From Snodgrassella sp. (GTDB lineage Bacteria; Pseudomonadota; Gammaproteobacteria; Burkholderiales; Neisseriaceae), in assembly GCA_024103515.1 (NCBI GenBank), contig JAGGIK010000007.1:1-64000 (forward strand): a stretch of DNA of 64,000 bases, read 5' to 3'. The position numbers and the translations under genes were made by a program. Shown in pieces: positions 1-10,495 of this stretch. The notes under the pieces were generated by a model, which was not told where the DNA came from, did not search any database, and worked only from the letters and a program-made list of their open reading frames with translations. Numbering within the stretch: position 1 is the stretch's first letter; each line of letters begins with the position of its first letter.

Positions 1-120
1 CCCGCCATTTATAAAAAGTCGAATTGCCGATGCCATATATACCGCAAATTTTTAATAGGAATACCAACTTCAGCTTCTTATAAAATAGCTACGAATTGAT
101 AGGGTGTTATTTATTTCATG
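1..120 (-). pseudogene. IS3-family orfA relic, cut by window edge
   Basis: On the minus strand the sequence encodes a broken version of the N-terminal helix-turn-helix region of an IS3-type transposase subunit A. It reads roughly EAEVGIPIKNL in one frame and then GIGNSTFYKWR in another, so there are frameshifts and in-frame stops. The same stretch, including about 70 bases of flanking non-coding DNA up to about 192, recurs at 11381-11580, which marks it as a repeated mobile element. It lies directly against an IS481-like relic. It is certainly not functional; the IS family name rests on motif recognition only. Confidence 0.6.
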
Positions 121-189
121 TTTAAATCCTCTGTGGGTTAATGAAGAGAATTTTCTACTCTTGCGCTGTACTATTTTAGGGGATAGTTA

Positions 190-840
190 CACCCCATCTC
201 TATTAAAGTTCGTATTATTCTTTCCGCTTTCCCATTCGTTTAAGGCATGCTGGTTTGGTGAATTTCTGATCGATACGATGGGTATGACACGTTTTAACCA
301 ATAGATGTTTACCTGTGCCTTGATATTCACATCGGTTAGCGGAATAAATGCATACATTGGTGTACGGGCATTGGGCTAACTCATCATTTTGTCACAACGG
401 TGCTGAGCTAAATTGGAATTTATCGGGATAAATAGCCGTATAGAACGTGTGTGAAAAATCAGCAATACCAATGAATAAATATGCTCGCGTCTTTTGGTGG
501 GTTTCGCTTTCAAGTAACGGTAAACGTTTGGTATCAACGTGTAGCATTTCGACCAGATAGGTTTGGTTATCACATTTAGCTTATCGTCTTAATTTATCTT
601 CAATGGACTTTTCAACTTTGACCAGACATTTAATACTATAACTAATGATTTTATCATGTTCGTTCTTGCTGGTTACAGGTACAAACAGCTTCAATCTGGC
701 TTTTTTAGCAGCTTATAAATGATTGTACGACTGACCACAAAGCGTTTAGCCAAAGTAGTGACGGTTATTTTGCTTAATGATATCAGCGCTATATCTCTTG
801 TCTGTGATAAGGCGTTAATTGTTTTTTTATGTATATTCAT
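190..840 (-). pseudogene. Decayed IS481-like DDE transposase (copy A)
   Basis: Translated on the minus strand from an ATG at 840, this gives an N-terminal helix-turn-helix (LAKRFVVSRTIIYK), then LHVDTKRLPLLESET with the first catalytic Asp, then an ADFS region, and finally a KFTKPAC..KR core segment. Several stop codons and frameshifts interrupt it. Two further decayed copies lie at about 34920-35622 (plus strand) and 37440-38070 (minus strand), and comparing the three restores a plausible rve-type integrase. At its 3' end the sequence runs straight into the IS3-like relic, which suggests one element inserted into the other. No intact copy exists in this window. Confidence 0.65.
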
Positions 841-918
841 TACAGTAGTTTCTCAAATGACTGTAAATAACGCGAGTAAATCCTACAGTTTATAAATCAA
901 TATAGATATTTATTAGTT

Positions 919-2784
919 TTAATGTAATGCATCATAAATTTTTTTTGCTAGTGCTTGACTGATACCTTCAGTTTGGCTTAGATCATGTACGCTGGCAGCA
1001 ACAACACCACGTAAGCCACCAAAGCGAGCTAATAAAGCCTGCCGACGTTTGTTACCAATACTGGGAATATCATTTAGTGAAGAAGTAATACGAGCCTTGG
1101 CGCGTTTCTGTCGATGGCCGGTAATGGCAAAACGATGTGATTCGTCTCGTACAGTTTGTAACAGATGCAAGGCCGGATTATGCGGTTCGATACGGATATT
1201 ACGTTGCTGATGTGGAATAATCAATTCTTCAAGCCCTGCTTTGCGTTCTGGCCCTTTGGCAATGCCGACAATCGGGATAGAAATACCCAGCTCTTGCCAT
1301 ACATCCAGTGCCATATGCACTTGCCCCTTACCACCGTCAATCAAGACCAGATCGGGCCAACCACCTATACTGTCGTCATTATCAGCTAAACGACCATACC
1401 GTCGGGTCAGTACTTCACGCATCGCTGCATAATCGTCGCCAGCTTTAGCTGTGGTAATGTTGTAACGGCGGTACTTGCTCGGTTGCATGGCTTCGTCCTC
1501 ATATACCACACATGATGCAATGGTAGCCTCACCTTGGGTATGACTGATATCAAAGCATTCTATGCGGTTAATATTGTCAGCATCCATATCCAGAAGCTGA
1601 GCCAGTGCTTCAATACGGTACCGCTGACTGTGTTGTTGCAAACGATATTGTTGAATGGCCATCTGTGCATTTCGTTCAGCCATCTGTAACCAGACGCGGC
1701 GTTCACCTACTGTTTTATGGATATATTGCAGTTTTTTGCCTTGATCCTGATTCAGGGCGGAGCGCAATTCCGCCGGAAGCTGGAAGTTACTAATGATGAT
1801 TTCCGGTTTGCTTTTGCCTAGATAATGCTGGGCAACAAAGGCTTCACCATAATCCTGTAATTTTTCTGTCATTCGATAACGCGTATCTGGAAAAAAATTT
1901 TTATCACCCACGTGGCGGCCACCGCGAATGCTAACCCAGTGGATGCAAACAGTATCGTTGTCTTCTGCTAGTGCCAGTATATCAATGTCTGTTTGTTTGG
2001 TATTCTTACTGTCAATAAATTGTTGTGATTGCATGAGCCCTAGAGCCTGAATCTGGTCTCTAACCTGTGCTGCTGTTTCAAAGTCAAGCTGTTGTGCCGC
2101 TCTCTGCATTTTTGCGCGTAATGTAGCGGTAAGTTCGCTGGTTTTCCCTTGCAAGAAATCAATTGATGCCCGGACACTTTCACGATAGTCTGCTTCGGAG
2201 ATATGTCCTGTACACGGTCCGGAGCAGCGTTTAATCTGGTAAAGCAGACAAGCCCGATCTCGGTGTTCAAATACACTGTCTTCACAGGTACGTAAGCGAA
2301 AAACCTTTTGTAGTGTCTGGATGCTATTACGTACGGCATAGCCATTAGGATAAGGGCCAAAATACTGATTAGGCTTTTTCAGATTACCACGATAATAAGC
2401 CATTTGCGGAAACTGATGACCGGTGAGCATTAGATACGGATAGCTTTTATCATCTCTAAACAGAATATTATATTTAGGCGACAGTGCTTTGATAAGGTTA
2501 TTTTCAAGTATGAGTGCTTCTGCTTCGGAATGGGTGACGGTAATCTCAATTTTGGCGACTTGTTTCACCATCAGCTGGATTCGTGGTGACAGATCGTTTT
2601 TTTGAAAGTAACTGCTGACCCGGCGTTTCAAATTCACTGCCTTACCAACATAGAGTACTTTGCCTTGGCCGTCCAACATACGGTATACCCCGGGTAATAA
2701 GGGTAGGTTTTTCAAAAACAGAGTGATGTTGAATTCATTAGTTTCAGTTGTTGTTGTGGATTGAGTAGCAGTGGAATCTGACAT
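919..2784 (-). CDS. uvrC: UvrABC system protein C (excinuclease subunit)
   Basis: UvrC makes both incisions flanking a DNA lesion in nucleotide excision repair, after UvrA/UvrB have loaded. The 621-residue protein has the full domain order. A GIY-YIG nuclease domain sits at the N terminus (PGVYRMLD 31-38, VLYVGKA 43-49). A Cys-rich stretch follows at 167-191. A UVR domain that contacts UvrB lies around 215-250. The RNase H-like nuclease half carries acidic residues in ECFDISH (409-415) and LIDGGKGQ (481-488). A C-terminal helix-hairpin-helix lies around 571-600. Length is normal; the first 20 residues are Ser/Thr-rich and poorly conserved, so the start could be slightly further in. It is transcribed alone, downstream of the DUF4124 gene, whose terminator separates the two. 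Confidence 0.97.
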   Translation of the reverse strand: MSDSTATQSTTTTETNEFNITLFLKNLPLLPGVYRMLDGQGKVLYVGKAVNLKRRVSSYFQKNDLSPRIQLMVKQVAKIEITVTHSEAEALILENNLIKALSPKYNILFRDDKSYPYLMLTGHQFPQMAYYRGNLKKPNQYFGPYPNGYAVRNSIQTLQKVFRLRTCEDSVFEHRDRACLLYQIKRCSGPCTGHISEADYRESVRASIDFLQGKTSELTATLRAKMQRAAQQLDFETAAQVRDQIQALGLMQSQQFIDSKNTKQTDIDILALAEDNDTVCIHWVSIRGGRHVGDKNFFPDTRYRMTEKLQDYGEAFVAQHYLGKSKPEIIISNFQLPAELRSALNQDQGKKLQYIHKTVGERRVWLQMAERNAQMAIQQYRLQQHSQRYRIEALAQLLDMDADNINRIECFDISHTQGEATIASCVVYEDEAMQPSKYRRYNITTAKAGDDYAAMREVLTRRYGRLADNDDSIGGWPDLVLIDGGKGQVHMALDVWQELGISIPIVGIAKGPERKAGLEELIIPHQQRNIRIEPHNPALHLLQTVRDESHRFAITGHRQKRAKARITSSLNDIPSIGNKRRQALLARFGGLRGVVAASVHDLSQTEGISQALAKKIYDALH

Positions 2785-2821
2785 AGTATGTTAATAAAAC
2801 AAGGTTTAAAAATGCAGCATA

Positions 2822-2857
2822 TAAAAAATCCATAAGCTGTAGTAACAACTTATGGAT
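2822..2857 (-). terminator. Intrinsic terminator of the DUF4124 gene
   Basis: Nine-base arms ATCCATAAG (2828-2836) and CTTATGGAT (2849-2857) form a hairpin. Read on the minus strand, it is followed by a run of Ts (2823-2827). It sits 29 bases after the stop of the DUF4124 gene and before uvrC. Confidence 0.75.
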
Positions 2858-2885
2858 GAAGATCTAATTATCAAGAGTAAAAATG

Positions 2886-3341
2886 TTAATTGCAGTTATT
2901 GCGTATTTCTTCGTCGTAACGCTTGATCAGTGTTTCTCGCTGATTGGTGCGCATATTCTCGGCTATTTTACGATTGATCTGTGAAGTTTTACATGCCTCT
3001 TCACGATTTTTTCTATTTTGTTCCTGAATTTTTTTATTCTGCTCAGCAGTCTGTCTGTTCTGTTCTTCAATACGACGGTTAACTAAAGCTTGCTGTGCGG
3101 CCAATGAATCAACATCTGAGGCAGAAACAGCAGCTGTTTGCCGTGGGGGGGCTAAAGAAGTAGTTGCATGGGTGCGAACGTTAAATTTTTGCGCATTAGC
3201 TGGAATAAGATGTTTTGGGGCATCAGAATATTCGTTATTTCCCTTAGAGTCACGCCAAGTAAATACTTCGGCGGCATTCACGACAATAATGCTGCTAAGC
3301 AAGATTGTAGCTAGAGATGTTTTCAACATTTTACGACGCAT
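2886..3341 (-). CDS. DUF4124 domain periplasmic protein
   Basis: This is a small exported protein of 151 residues and unknown role. Residues 1-23 form a signal peptide (basic MRRK, hydrophobic core, cleavage likely after VNAA). It is followed by the DUF4124 signature VFTWRDSKGNNEYSDAP, found in many proteobacterial envelope proteins. The C-terminal half (about 80-130) is Gln/Asn/Arg/Glu-rich with repeated EQNR/EQNK units, probably a long charged helix or coiled coil. The ATG at 3341 is preceded by AAGGA at good spacing, so this start is preferred to the internal Met at codon 5. It has its own terminator and is divergent from guaB. DUF4124 proteins have been linked to envelope processes, but no specific function can be stated. 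Confidence 0.8.
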   Translation of the reverse strand: MRRKMLKTSLATILLSSIIVVNAAEVFTWRDSKGNNEYSDAPKHLIPANAQKFNVRTHATTSLAPPRQTAAVSASDVDSLAAQQALVNRRIEEQNRQTAEQNKKIQEQNRKNREEACKTSQINRKIAENMRTNQRETLIKRYDEEIRNNCN

Positions 3342-3522
3342 GTTTACAAATCCTTCGCATATAAAATTTTTTACATATTATACGATAAAATTTTCTGATC
3401 ATGTCTCTACAGCAAGCAATGATAAGTGATTTTTTGCCAAATTGTCGCATTTTAGTTAAAATTACTCGCCAGTTCTGTTGTATCTACTATTCTTTTCTCC
3501 TCGTTCTCAAAGAAGCCTTAAC

Positions 3523-4983
3523 ATGCATATAGTCGAAAAAGCATACACTTTTGACGACGTTCTTTTGGTACCTGCTCATTCTGAGGTATTACCACGTGAC
3601 GTCAATTTAAAAACCAGGCTCACCCGCCATATTTCTTTAAATTTACCTTTAGTATCTGCGGCCATGGATACTGTTACAGAAGCCAGACTGGCTATATCGA
3701 TGGCTCAGGAAGGTGGAATCGGTATTATTCATAAAAATATGAGTATCGAGCGACAGGCTCGGGCTGTTGGTAAAGTTAAACGGCACGAAAGTGGTGTGGT
3801 CAAAGATCCGGTTACTATTACGCCGGAAACTAAAGTTAGGGAGCTGATTGGCCCTAATCGTAAATACAGAGTTTCGAGTCTACCGGTGCTGGAAAATGGT
3901 AAAGTGGTAGGGCTGGTTACTAATCGTGATCTACGTTTTGAAAGCAATCTGGAGCAAAAAGTAGCTAATATAATGACGCCTCGAAATCGTCTAGTAACGG
4001 TTAATGAAGGGGTAAGTATTGATGAAGCCCGTGAATTAATGCATACCCACAAGATTGAACGTGTTTTAGTTGTGAATGAATTGTGGGAGCTTAAAGGCCT
4101 TATCACGGTTAAAGATATTCTTAAAAATACAGCTTTCCCAAACGCCAATAAAGATAACGAAGGCCGATTACGCGTGGGCGCAGCTGTTGGTGTTGGCAAA
4201 GATACTGAAGAACGTATTTATGCTTTAGTACAGGCTGGGGTAGATGTGTTAGTTGTGGATACGGCACATGGTCATAGTCAGGGAGTAATTGAGCGTATCC
4301 GCTGGGTCAAACAGCATTATCCACATTTAGATGTGATTGGCGGTAATATTGCCACTGCTGCTGCTGCGCGTGATCTAGTTGCAGCCGGTGCTGACGGCGT
4401 TAAAGTAGGCATCGGTCCGGGCTCAATTTGTACCACGCGTATCGTGGCTGGAGTCGGTGTACCGCAACTTACTGCTATTCATAATGTTGCTACTGCTTTG
4501 GCGGGTACTGGTGTTCCATTGATTGCTGACGGTGGTATCCGTTTTTCGGGTGATTTGGCTAAAGCTCTGGCTGCTGGCGCTTCATCAGTGATGCTAGGTG
4601 GTGTTTTCGCCGGGACCGATGAAGCACCGGGAGAAATTGAACTATACCAGGGACGTTCTTATAAATCTTATCGCGGTATGGGATCAATGGGTGCGATGAG
4701 TCAGGGATCGTCTGATCGATATTTTCAAGACAATGTTTCCAATACGGATAAATATGTTCCTGAAGGGATTGAAGGTAGGGTTCCGTATAAGGGTTCTATT
4801 ACCAATATTATTCACCAGCTGGTCGGTGGTCTGCGTTCCAGTATGGGTTATTTAGGCTGTACCAATATTCAAGACATGCATGATAAAGCTGAATTTGTAG
4901 AAATTACCGCAGCCGGCATGAGCGAATCGCATGTTCATGATGTGCAGATAACCAAAGAGGCTCCTAATTATCATATGCGCTAA
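3523..4983 (+). CDS. guaB: Inosine-5'-monophosphate dehydrogenase
   Basis: GuaB oxidises IMP to XMP with NAD+, the committed step of GMP synthesis. The 486-residue protein shows the (beta/alpha)8 barrel interrupted by a pair of CBS domains (about 95-205). The active-site loop GPGSICTTR places the catalytic Cys at residue 303, and the flap around [14 protein letters not shown] is intact. The frame is open upstream to a non-AUG codon at 3478. The ATG at 3523 ([17 protein letters not shown]) matches the family N terminus and is preceded by AGAAG, so it is preferred. It is divergent from the DUF4124 gene and upstream of carA. Confidence 0.97.
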   Translation: MHIVEKAYTFDDVLLVPAHSEVLPRDVNLKTRLTRHISLNLPLVSAAMDTVTEARLAISMAQEGGIGIIHKNMSIERQARAVGKVKRHESGVVKDPVTITPETKVRELIGPNRKYRVSSLPVLENGKVVGLVTNRDLRFESNLEQKVANIMTPRNRLVTVNEGVSIDEARELMHTHKIERVLVVNELWELKGLITVKDILKNTAFPNANKDNEGRLRVGAAVGVGKDTEERIYALVQAGVDVLVVDTAHGHSQGVIERIRWVKQHYPHLDVIGGNIATAAAARDLVAAGADGVKVGIGPGSICTTRIVAGVGVPQLTAIHNVATALAGTGVPLIADGGIRFSGDLAKALAAGASSVMLGGVFAGTDEAPGEIELYQGRSYKSYRGMGSMGAMSQGSSDRYFQDNVSNTDKYVPEGIEGRVPYKGSITNIIHQLVGGLRSSMGYLGCTNIQDMHDKAEFVEITAAGMSESHVHDVQITKEAPNYHMR

Positions 4984-5067
4984 TCTTTTTTAAGTATCAA
5001 TTAATTCAAGTGCAGATTTAAATGAATCAATGGCTTAATTTGACTGATTTCAATGTTATTGTAGAAA

Positions 5068-5288
5068 CTTGCATTGCTAAAAATAATAAAATTAGCTAAA
5101 ATGATTTGCTTCCATGGTGAGGTTATGCGCATGCTCGATCTCCTATCATCAAGCACGTAGCTTACGTATTTTTTCGTGAGACAGCGTGTTTTTTTTTGCC
5201 TGTATCTGGCAATGGAAAGCCAATTTTTTTGCCTATAAAGTGAGCCGAACTAATTTAATCGGTCTCCTCTCAACTTACAGGATTTTTC
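5068..5288 (+). promoter_or_regulatory. carA leader: leader peptide and attenuator-like hairpins
   Basis: The 305 bases between guaB and carA hold a possible regulatory leader. A short ORF starts at ATG 5131 (GAGG at 5119-5122, 8 bases upstream; a second ATG lies at 5125) and ends with TAG at 5158-5160. Its product is M-R-M-L-D-L-L-S-S-S-T. The stop lies inside a small hairpin, ACGTA (5155-5159)/TACGT (5163-5167), followed by T6. CACG (5154-5157) can instead pair with CGTG (5185-5188), which is followed by T9. A third element, TGGC (5207-5210)/GCCA (5219-5222), is followed by T7, and its left arm competes with GCC at 5198-5200. This resembles a transcription-attenuation leader. Part of it could equally serve as the guaB terminator. 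Confidence 0.4.
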
Positions 5289-6419
5289 ATGACTACAAAT
5301 GCTATGCTGGTGTTGGCTGACGGTTCAGTATTTCATGGTGTGAGTATTGGTGCTGCGGGTCAGGCCATTGGTGAAGTAGTTTTCAATACTTGTATGACTG
5401 GTTATCAAGAAATTCTTACAGACCCATCTTATACTCGGCAATTGGTAACACTTACCTTTCCTCATATCGGTAATACCGGTGTAAATACAGAAGATACTGA
5501 GAGCGAAAAGATTTTTGCTGCTGGTTTGATTATTCGCGACCTGCCGTTTATGCATAGCAACTTCCGCGCGCAGGAAAGTTTAAACCATTATTTGCAACGG
5601 CATCAGACTATAGCCATTGCCGATATCGATACTCGACGTTTGACCCGTGTGCTACGCGATAAAGGTACACAGGCCGGATGCATCATGACTGGTGCTAACG
5701 CCAGCGTTGAACGGGCTAGAATACTGGCACAGAATTTTGGCAGCATGTCTGGTAAGGATCTGGTACAGGAGGTAACTTGTGCAGCCATTCATGAATTTTC
5801 CCAAGGTGACTGGACGCTGAGACAGGGCTTTCAGCCAGCACCCCAAACACAATATCATGTTGTTGCTTATGATTTCGGGGTAAAAACCAATATTTTGCGC
5901 ATGTTATCAGCTCGAGGTTGCAAACTGACAGTGGTACCAGCAAAAACACCGGCAGCTGACGTGCTGGCGTTAAAACCTGATGGGGTATTTTTGTCTAACG
6001 GGCCAGGCGATCCAGAACCATGTACTTATGCTATTGCTGCCGTGCGTGAACTGCTTAGCTATAAAATACCTTTGTTTGGCATTTGTCTGGGGCATCAATT
6101 ACTGGGTCTAGCACTCGGGGCAAAAACCCGCAAAATGCCTTTTGGTCATCATGGCGGAAATCATCCGGTTCAGGATCTAGATAGTGGTAAGGTAGTTATT
6201 ACCAGTCAAAATCATGGTTTTGAAGTAGATGCCAGTACTTTACCTGCCAATGTTCGCATAACACATCAATCGCTGTTTGATGGTTCTTTACAAGGTATTT
6301 CTTTGACTGACCAACCAGCTTTTTCTTTTCAGGGACATCCAGAAGCCAGCCCGGGACCGCATGATGTATCCTATTTATTTGACCGTTTTATAGCACATAT
6401 ATCCGCGTCTAGAACATAA
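5289..6419 (+). CDS. carA: Carbamoyl-phosphate synthase small subunit (glutaminase)
   Basis: CarA hydrolyses glutamine and channels ammonia to CarB for carbamoyl phosphate, the precursor of arginine and pyrimidines. The protein is 376 residues. The N-terminal CPSase domain contains [16 protein letters not shown]. The C-terminal class-I glutamine amidotransferase domain has FLSNGPGDP, the nucleophile elbow GICLGHQ (Cys about 266) and the His/Glu pair in [10 protein letters not shown]. The ATG at 5289 follows an AGGA-like site. The large subunit lies 0.8 kb downstream, separated by an exporter gene, as in other Neisseriaceae where carA and carB are not adjacent. Confidence 0.97.
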   Translation: MTTNAMLVLADGSVFHGVSIGAAGQAIGEVVFNTCMTGYQEILTDPSYTRQLVTLTFPHIGNTGVNTEDTESEKIFAAGLIIRDLPFMHSNFRAQESLNHYLQRHQTIAIADIDTRRLTRVLRDKGTQAGCIMTGANASVERARILAQNFGSMSGKDLVQEVTCAAIHEFSQGDWTLRQGFQPAPQTQYHVVAYDFGVKTNILRMLSARGCKLTVVPAKTPAADVLALKPDGVFLSNGPGDPEPCTYAIAAVRELLSYKIPLFGICLGHQLLGLALGAKTRKMPFGHHGGNHPVQDLDSGKVVITSQNHGFEVDASTLPANVRITHQSLFDGSLQGISLTDQPAFSFQGHPEASPGPHDVSYLFDRFIAHISASRT

Positions 6420-6464
6420 ATATCAAGAAATGTTTTGGCATAACAAAAATGTGCAGGTGCATAT

Positions 6465-7142
6465 ATGTTCGGAATCGCTGATCTAGGTGAATATATTATA
6501 GGTGCTGTAGCCATCATTCTCTTGCCCGGCCCGAATTCCATGTATTGTTGGACTATGGCCGGAAAATATGGTGCTAAGTGCGCTTATTGTGTCATAGCCG
6601 GAATTTTGCTGGGTAACAGTACTTTAATGTTATTTTCGGCCTTAGGTGCGACTGCAGTTATTAAAACCATACCAGTCCTGTTTTTAACTCTGAAAGTGAT
6701 TAGTGGTCTGTATTTGGCGTATTTGGGCTGTGGCCTGCTACGCGAAGCAATATATAAATGGCGCCTCCCCTATGTTGTTCATTCAGTATTTGAGGACGAT
6801 TCAATACCTGAAACCAAGATCGGTAAGGCAACAACGAATTTCTCTATTTTCCAACATGCTTTGTTTTTAAACCTGCTTAACCTGAAAGCCATTTTATTTT
6901 TTCTAGCTTTTGTTGTTCAATTTGTCGACCCAAACTATGTTCGCCCTGCATCAAGTTTTTTCGTACTGGAAATCATTTTGCAGATTTGCAGTATTTCTTA
7001 TCTGAGTGTGCTGATTTACAGCGGTGTTATTCTGGTGAGCTGGTTCCATCATTATCGCCGTGTGGTAGCAACTGCTATAGGATGGGTCGGCATGATGTAT
7101 ATCGGATTTGCAGTGAAGTTATGGACGGTAACGGTCAGCTAA
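6465..7142 (+). CDS. LysE/RhtB-family amino-acid exporter, LeuE-like
   Basis: This is an inner-membrane protein of 225 residues with about six hydrophobic segments. The family signature LLPGPNSMY lies near residue 20 in the first segment, followed by GILLGNSTLML and YLAYLGCGLLREA. This places it in the LysE/RhtB exporters, and the N-terminal half is closest to LeuE. The family exports amino acids such as leucine, homoserine or lysine by proton antiport; the substrate here is unknown. A less conserved polar loop (about 105-130) separates the two halves. The start at 6465 has only a weak ribosome site (CAGGTG). It sits in the same direction between carA and carB with gaps of 45 and 72 bases, so co-transcription is likely. 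It looks like an insertion into the car locus. Confidence 0.85.
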   Translation: MFGIADLGEYIIGAVAIILLPGPNSMYCWTMAGKYGAKCAYCVIAGILLGNSTLMLFSALGATAVIKTIPVLFLTLKVISGLYLAYLGCGLLREAIYKWRLPYVVHSVFEDDSIPETKIGKATTNFSIFQHALFLNLLNLKAILFFLAFVVQFVDPNYVRPASSFFVLEIILQICSISYLSVLIYSGVILVSWFHHYRRVVATAIGWVGMMYIGFAVKLWTVTVS

Positions 7143-7214
7143 TTTAAATGTTGCCGAGATAAAATCGGCTGTACTTACTCAATACAACAGATAACCATTG
7201 ATAAGGGTATTAAT

Positions 7215-10200
7215 ATGCCTAAGCGTACAGATTTACAATCCATTCTTATTATCGGTGCCGGACCCATTGTGATTGGTCAAGCCTGTGAATTTGATTATTC
7301 CGGAGCTCAGGCATGCAAAGCCCTACGGGAAGAAGGTTACCGAGTTATCCTGGTCAATTCTAATCCGGCCACAATTATGACTGATCCAGATATGGCTGAT
7401 GTTACATATATTGAGCCGATCATGTGGTCATCCGTGTCCAAAATCATTGAGAAAGAACGGCCAGATGCCATTTTGCCTACTATGGGCGGTCAAACGGCAT
7501 TGAATTGTGCCTTGGATCTGGCTCATCATGGCATCTTGAAAAAATATCAGGTTGAATTGATCGGTGCATCTGAAGATGCGATCGATAAGGCTGAAGATCG
7601 TGGTCGCTTTAAAGCGGCTATGGACAAAATAGGTCTGAATACACCCAAATCTTTTGTCTGCCATAGTATGGAAGAAGCTTTGGATGCACAAAAAGAAGTG
7701 GGTTATCCGGCCTTGATTCGCCCCTCATTTACCATGGGCGGTAGTGGCGGGGGTATTGCCTATAATAAAGATGAGTTTATTACTATTTGCGAACGTGGCT
7801 TTGATGCATCTCCTACCCATGAACTGTTGGTAGAACAGTCGGTGCTGGGCTGGAAAGAATATGAAATGGAAGTTGTACGTGATCGCGCTGATAATTGCAT
7901 TATCATCTGCTCGATTGAAAATTTTGATCCATGCGGTGTGCATACCGGTGATTCCATCACTGTTGCTCCGGCACAGACGCTTACTGATAAAGAATATCAG
8001 CTGATGAGGGATGCTTCATTGGCTGTATTGCGTGAAATCGGTGTGGACACGGGTGGATCGAATGTCCAATTTGCTATTAATCCAATAAACGGCGAAATGA
8101 TTGTTATCGAAATGAATCCACGAGTAAGTCGTTCCTCTGCACTGGCATCGAAAGCTACAGGTTTTCCAATTGCTAAAATTGCCGCTAAGTTGGCGGTTGG
8201 TTATACCTTAAATGAATTGAAAAATGATATTACTGGTGGCAGAACACCAGCATCGTTTGAGCCTTCTATCGACTACGTTGTTACTAAAGTACCGCGTTTT
8301 GCTTTTGAGAAATTTCCTACTGCTGATGATCGGCTAACAACGCAAATGAAATCTGTTGGAGAAGTTATGGCGATCGGCCGTACTTTTCAGGAATCCATTC
8401 ACAAAGCCTTGCGCGGATTGGAAACAGGATTAACTGGTTTTGATAGCCGTACTAGTGATCGTGTTGCAATTCAACGTGAACTCGCCAATCCAGGACCTGA
8501 GCGTATTCTTTATGTAGCCGATGCTTTTCGGGCTGATTATTCGCTTGAAGAAATTCAGCAAATTTGTGCTATTGATCCATGGTTTTTGGCTCAGCTAGCC
8601 GATCTGGTTGCAGAAGAGAAACAACTTGCAACAATCAGCTTACAAGATATTGATTATAGACATTTGCGCAGATTGAAGCGCAAAGGTTTCGCCGATAAAC
8701 GTCTGGCTTATCTATTAAATACAGATGAGACCAGCGTGCGTCAGCACCGTCATTCACTCAATTTGCATCCGGTTTATAAACGAGTGGATACATGTGCGGC
8801 TGAATTTGCAACAGATACTGCCTATTTATATTCAACCTATGAGGAAGAATGCGAATCTGCACCCAGTCAACGAAAAAAAATTATGATTCTTGGTGGCGGG
8901 CCCAACCGAATTGGGCAGGGGATCGAATTTGATTATTGTTGTGTGCATGCAGCACTGGCATTACGTGAATCCGGCTTCGAAACCATTATGGTGAATTGTA
9001 ATCCGGAAACTGTCTCAACTGATTATGACACTTCTGATCGACTATATTTTGAACCATTGACACTGGAAGATGTACTGGAAATCTGCCATACCGAACAACC
9101 ACAGGGTTTGATTGTGCATTATGGAGGTCAAACTCCGCTTAAATTGGCAAATGAATTGGTGGCCAATGGGGTAAGCCTGATTGGAACTTCTGCTGATGCC
9201 ATAGATGCGGCTGAAGACAGAGAACGTTTCCAACAAATTTTACAGTCATTGAACCTACGCCAGCCAGAAAACCGCACTGCCCGCACTGAAAATGAAGCTT
9301 TGCGGCTAGCAGAAGAAGTGGGTTATCCATTGGTGGTTCGCCCGTCGTATGTACTTGGTGGTCGGGCTATGCAGATTGTGCACTCAGCTAGTGAATTGCA
9401 AACCTACATGCGTGAAGCCGTAGAAGTTTCAAATGATAGTCCGGTATTGCTGGATTACTTCCTCAGCCATGCTATCGAAGTTGATGTGGATTGCGTCAGT
9501 GATGGTAAACAGGTAGTGATTGGTGGAATTATGCAACACGTAGAGCAGGCCGGTATACACAGTGGTGATTCCGCCTGTTCAATTCCTCCCTATTCACTAA
9601 GTCAAAATTTTCAAGATGAAATCCGCCGGCAGACCATAGCCATGGCCAAAGCTTTGCATGTTGTCGGTCTGATGAATGTACAATTTGCTGTACAGGACGA
9701 TGTGGTTTATGTGCTAGAAGTCAATCCTCGCGCTTCGCGTACCGTTCCTTTTGTTTCTAAAGCCACCGGCATACCTCTGGCAAAGATAGGAGCACGGGTG
9801 ATGGCTGGTATATCACTTGAAGAACAAGGTTTTACCAGTGAAATTATTCCTAAATTCTATGCCGTTAAAGAAGCTGTATTTCCGTTTATCAAATTTCCGG
9901 GAGTGGATACCATCCTCGGGCCGGAAATGCGCTCAACCGGTGAAGTGATGGGCGTAGGTGAAACCTTTGCTCAAGCGTATATCAAGGCTCAGCTGGGTGC
10001 AGGTGAACGAATGCCAACGGTTGGAAAAGTATTTTTGGCCGTGCGCGATGAAGACAAGCCTGAAATAGTACAAATAGCTATGAACTTCCAGTCGCTTGGA
10101 TATGGATTGTGTGCCACTAGTGGTACCGCAGATTATCTGGCTAAACATAGAATCAATGTTCAGGTAGTGAATAAAGTGACTGAAAGCAGGCCGCATATTG

Positions 10201-10427
10201 TAGACAGCATTAAAAATGGTGAAATTGCTTTAGTGGTGAATACAGTAAGCAGTAATATTCAATCAGTGAAAGACAGTCATTCTATTCGACACAGCGCTGT
10301 AAATATGCGTATCCCACTGTATACTACCATAGCCGGAGCCTTAGCAATGAGTGAAGGAGTTAGCCAGCTTTCAAATACTCAAATATATAGCATGCAGGAT
10401 CTACATCAATGTATTAAAGTGGGTTGA
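7215..10427 (+). CDS. carB: Carbamoyl-phosphate synthase large subunit
   Basis: CarB makes carbamoyl phosphate from bicarbonate, two ATP and the ammonia delivered by CarA. The 1070-residue protein is a tandem duplication. The carboxyphosphate half begins [19 protein letters not shown]. The carbamoyl-phosphate half starts near residue 555 with a [15 protein letters not shown] motif. Each half has an ATP-grasp domain ([11 protein letters not shown] and [10 protein letters not shown] loops; EMNPR and EVNPRASR metal-binding motifs). The C-terminal MGS-like allosteric domain (from about 935) begins at FLAVRDEDK. Length is standard. AAGGG precedes ATG 7215 at good spacing. Expected to be regulated with carA. 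Confidence 0.98.
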   Translation: MPKRTDLQSILIIGAGPIVIGQACEFDYSGAQACKALREEGYRVILVNSNPATIMTDPDMADVTYIEPIMWSSVSKIIEKERPDAILPTMGGQTALNCALDLAHHGILKKYQVELIGASEDAIDKAEDRGRFKAAMDKIGLNTPKSFVCHSMEEALDAQKEVGYPALIRPSFTMGGSGGGIAYNKDEFITICERGFDASPTHELLVEQSVLGWKEYEMEVVRDRADNCIIICSIENFDPCGVHTGDSITVAPAQTLTDKEYQLMRDASLAVLREIGVDTGGSNVQFAINPINGEMIVIEMNPRVSRSSALASKATGFPIAKIAAKLAVGYTLNELKNDITGGRTPASFEPSIDYVVTKVPRFAFEKFPTADDRLTTQMKSVGEVMAIGRTFQESIHKALRGLETGLTGFDSRTSDRVAIQRELANPGPERILYVADAFRADYSLEEIQQICAIDPWFLAQLADLVAEEKQLATISLQDIDYRHLRRLKRKGFADKRLAYLLNTDETSVRQHRHSLNLHPVYKRVDTCAAEFATDTAYLYSTYEEECESAPSQRKKIMILGGGPNRIGQGIEFDYCCVHAALALRESGFETIMVNCNPETVSTDYDTSDRLYFEPLTLEDVLEICHTEQPQGLIVHYGGQTPLKLANELVANGVSLIGTSADAIDAAEDRERFQQILQSLNLRQPENRTARTENEALRLAEEVGYPLVVRPSYVLGGRAMQIVHSASELQTYMREAVEVSNDSPVLLDYFLSHAIEVDVDCVSDGKQVVIGGIMQHVEQAGIHSGDSACSIPPYSLSQNFQDEIRRQTIAMAKALHVVGLMNVQFAVQDDVVYVLEVNPRASRTVPFVSKATGIPLAKIGARVMAGISLEEQGFTSEIIPKFYAVKEAVFPFIKFPGVDTILGPEMRSTGEVMGVGETFAQAYIKAQLGAGERMPTVGKVFLAVRDEDKPEIVQIAMNFQSLGYGLCATSGTADYLAKHRINVQVVNKVTESRPHIVDSIKNGEIALVVNTVSSNIQSVKDSHSIRHSAVNMRIPLYTTIAGALAMSEGVSQLSNTQIYSMQDLHQCIKVG

Positions 10428-10459
10428 GTATGGCAATGAAGTGATGGTTGTGTTCTTAT

Positions 10460-10495
10460 CGCCAGCCAGAAAATCGTCTAGCTGGCGTTTTGTTT
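10460..10495 (+). terminator. Intrinsic terminator of the carB operon
   Basis: Perfect 7-base arms CGCCAGC (10460-10466) and GCTGGCG (10481-10487) are followed by TTTTGTTT. It lies 33 bases after the carB stop codon. Confidence 0.85.

Noticed and set aside
7153..7169. GCCGA/TCGGC hairpin before carB as a terminator
   Set aside because: Only five base pairs and no T-run follows; it is too weak to separate carB from the upstream genes.
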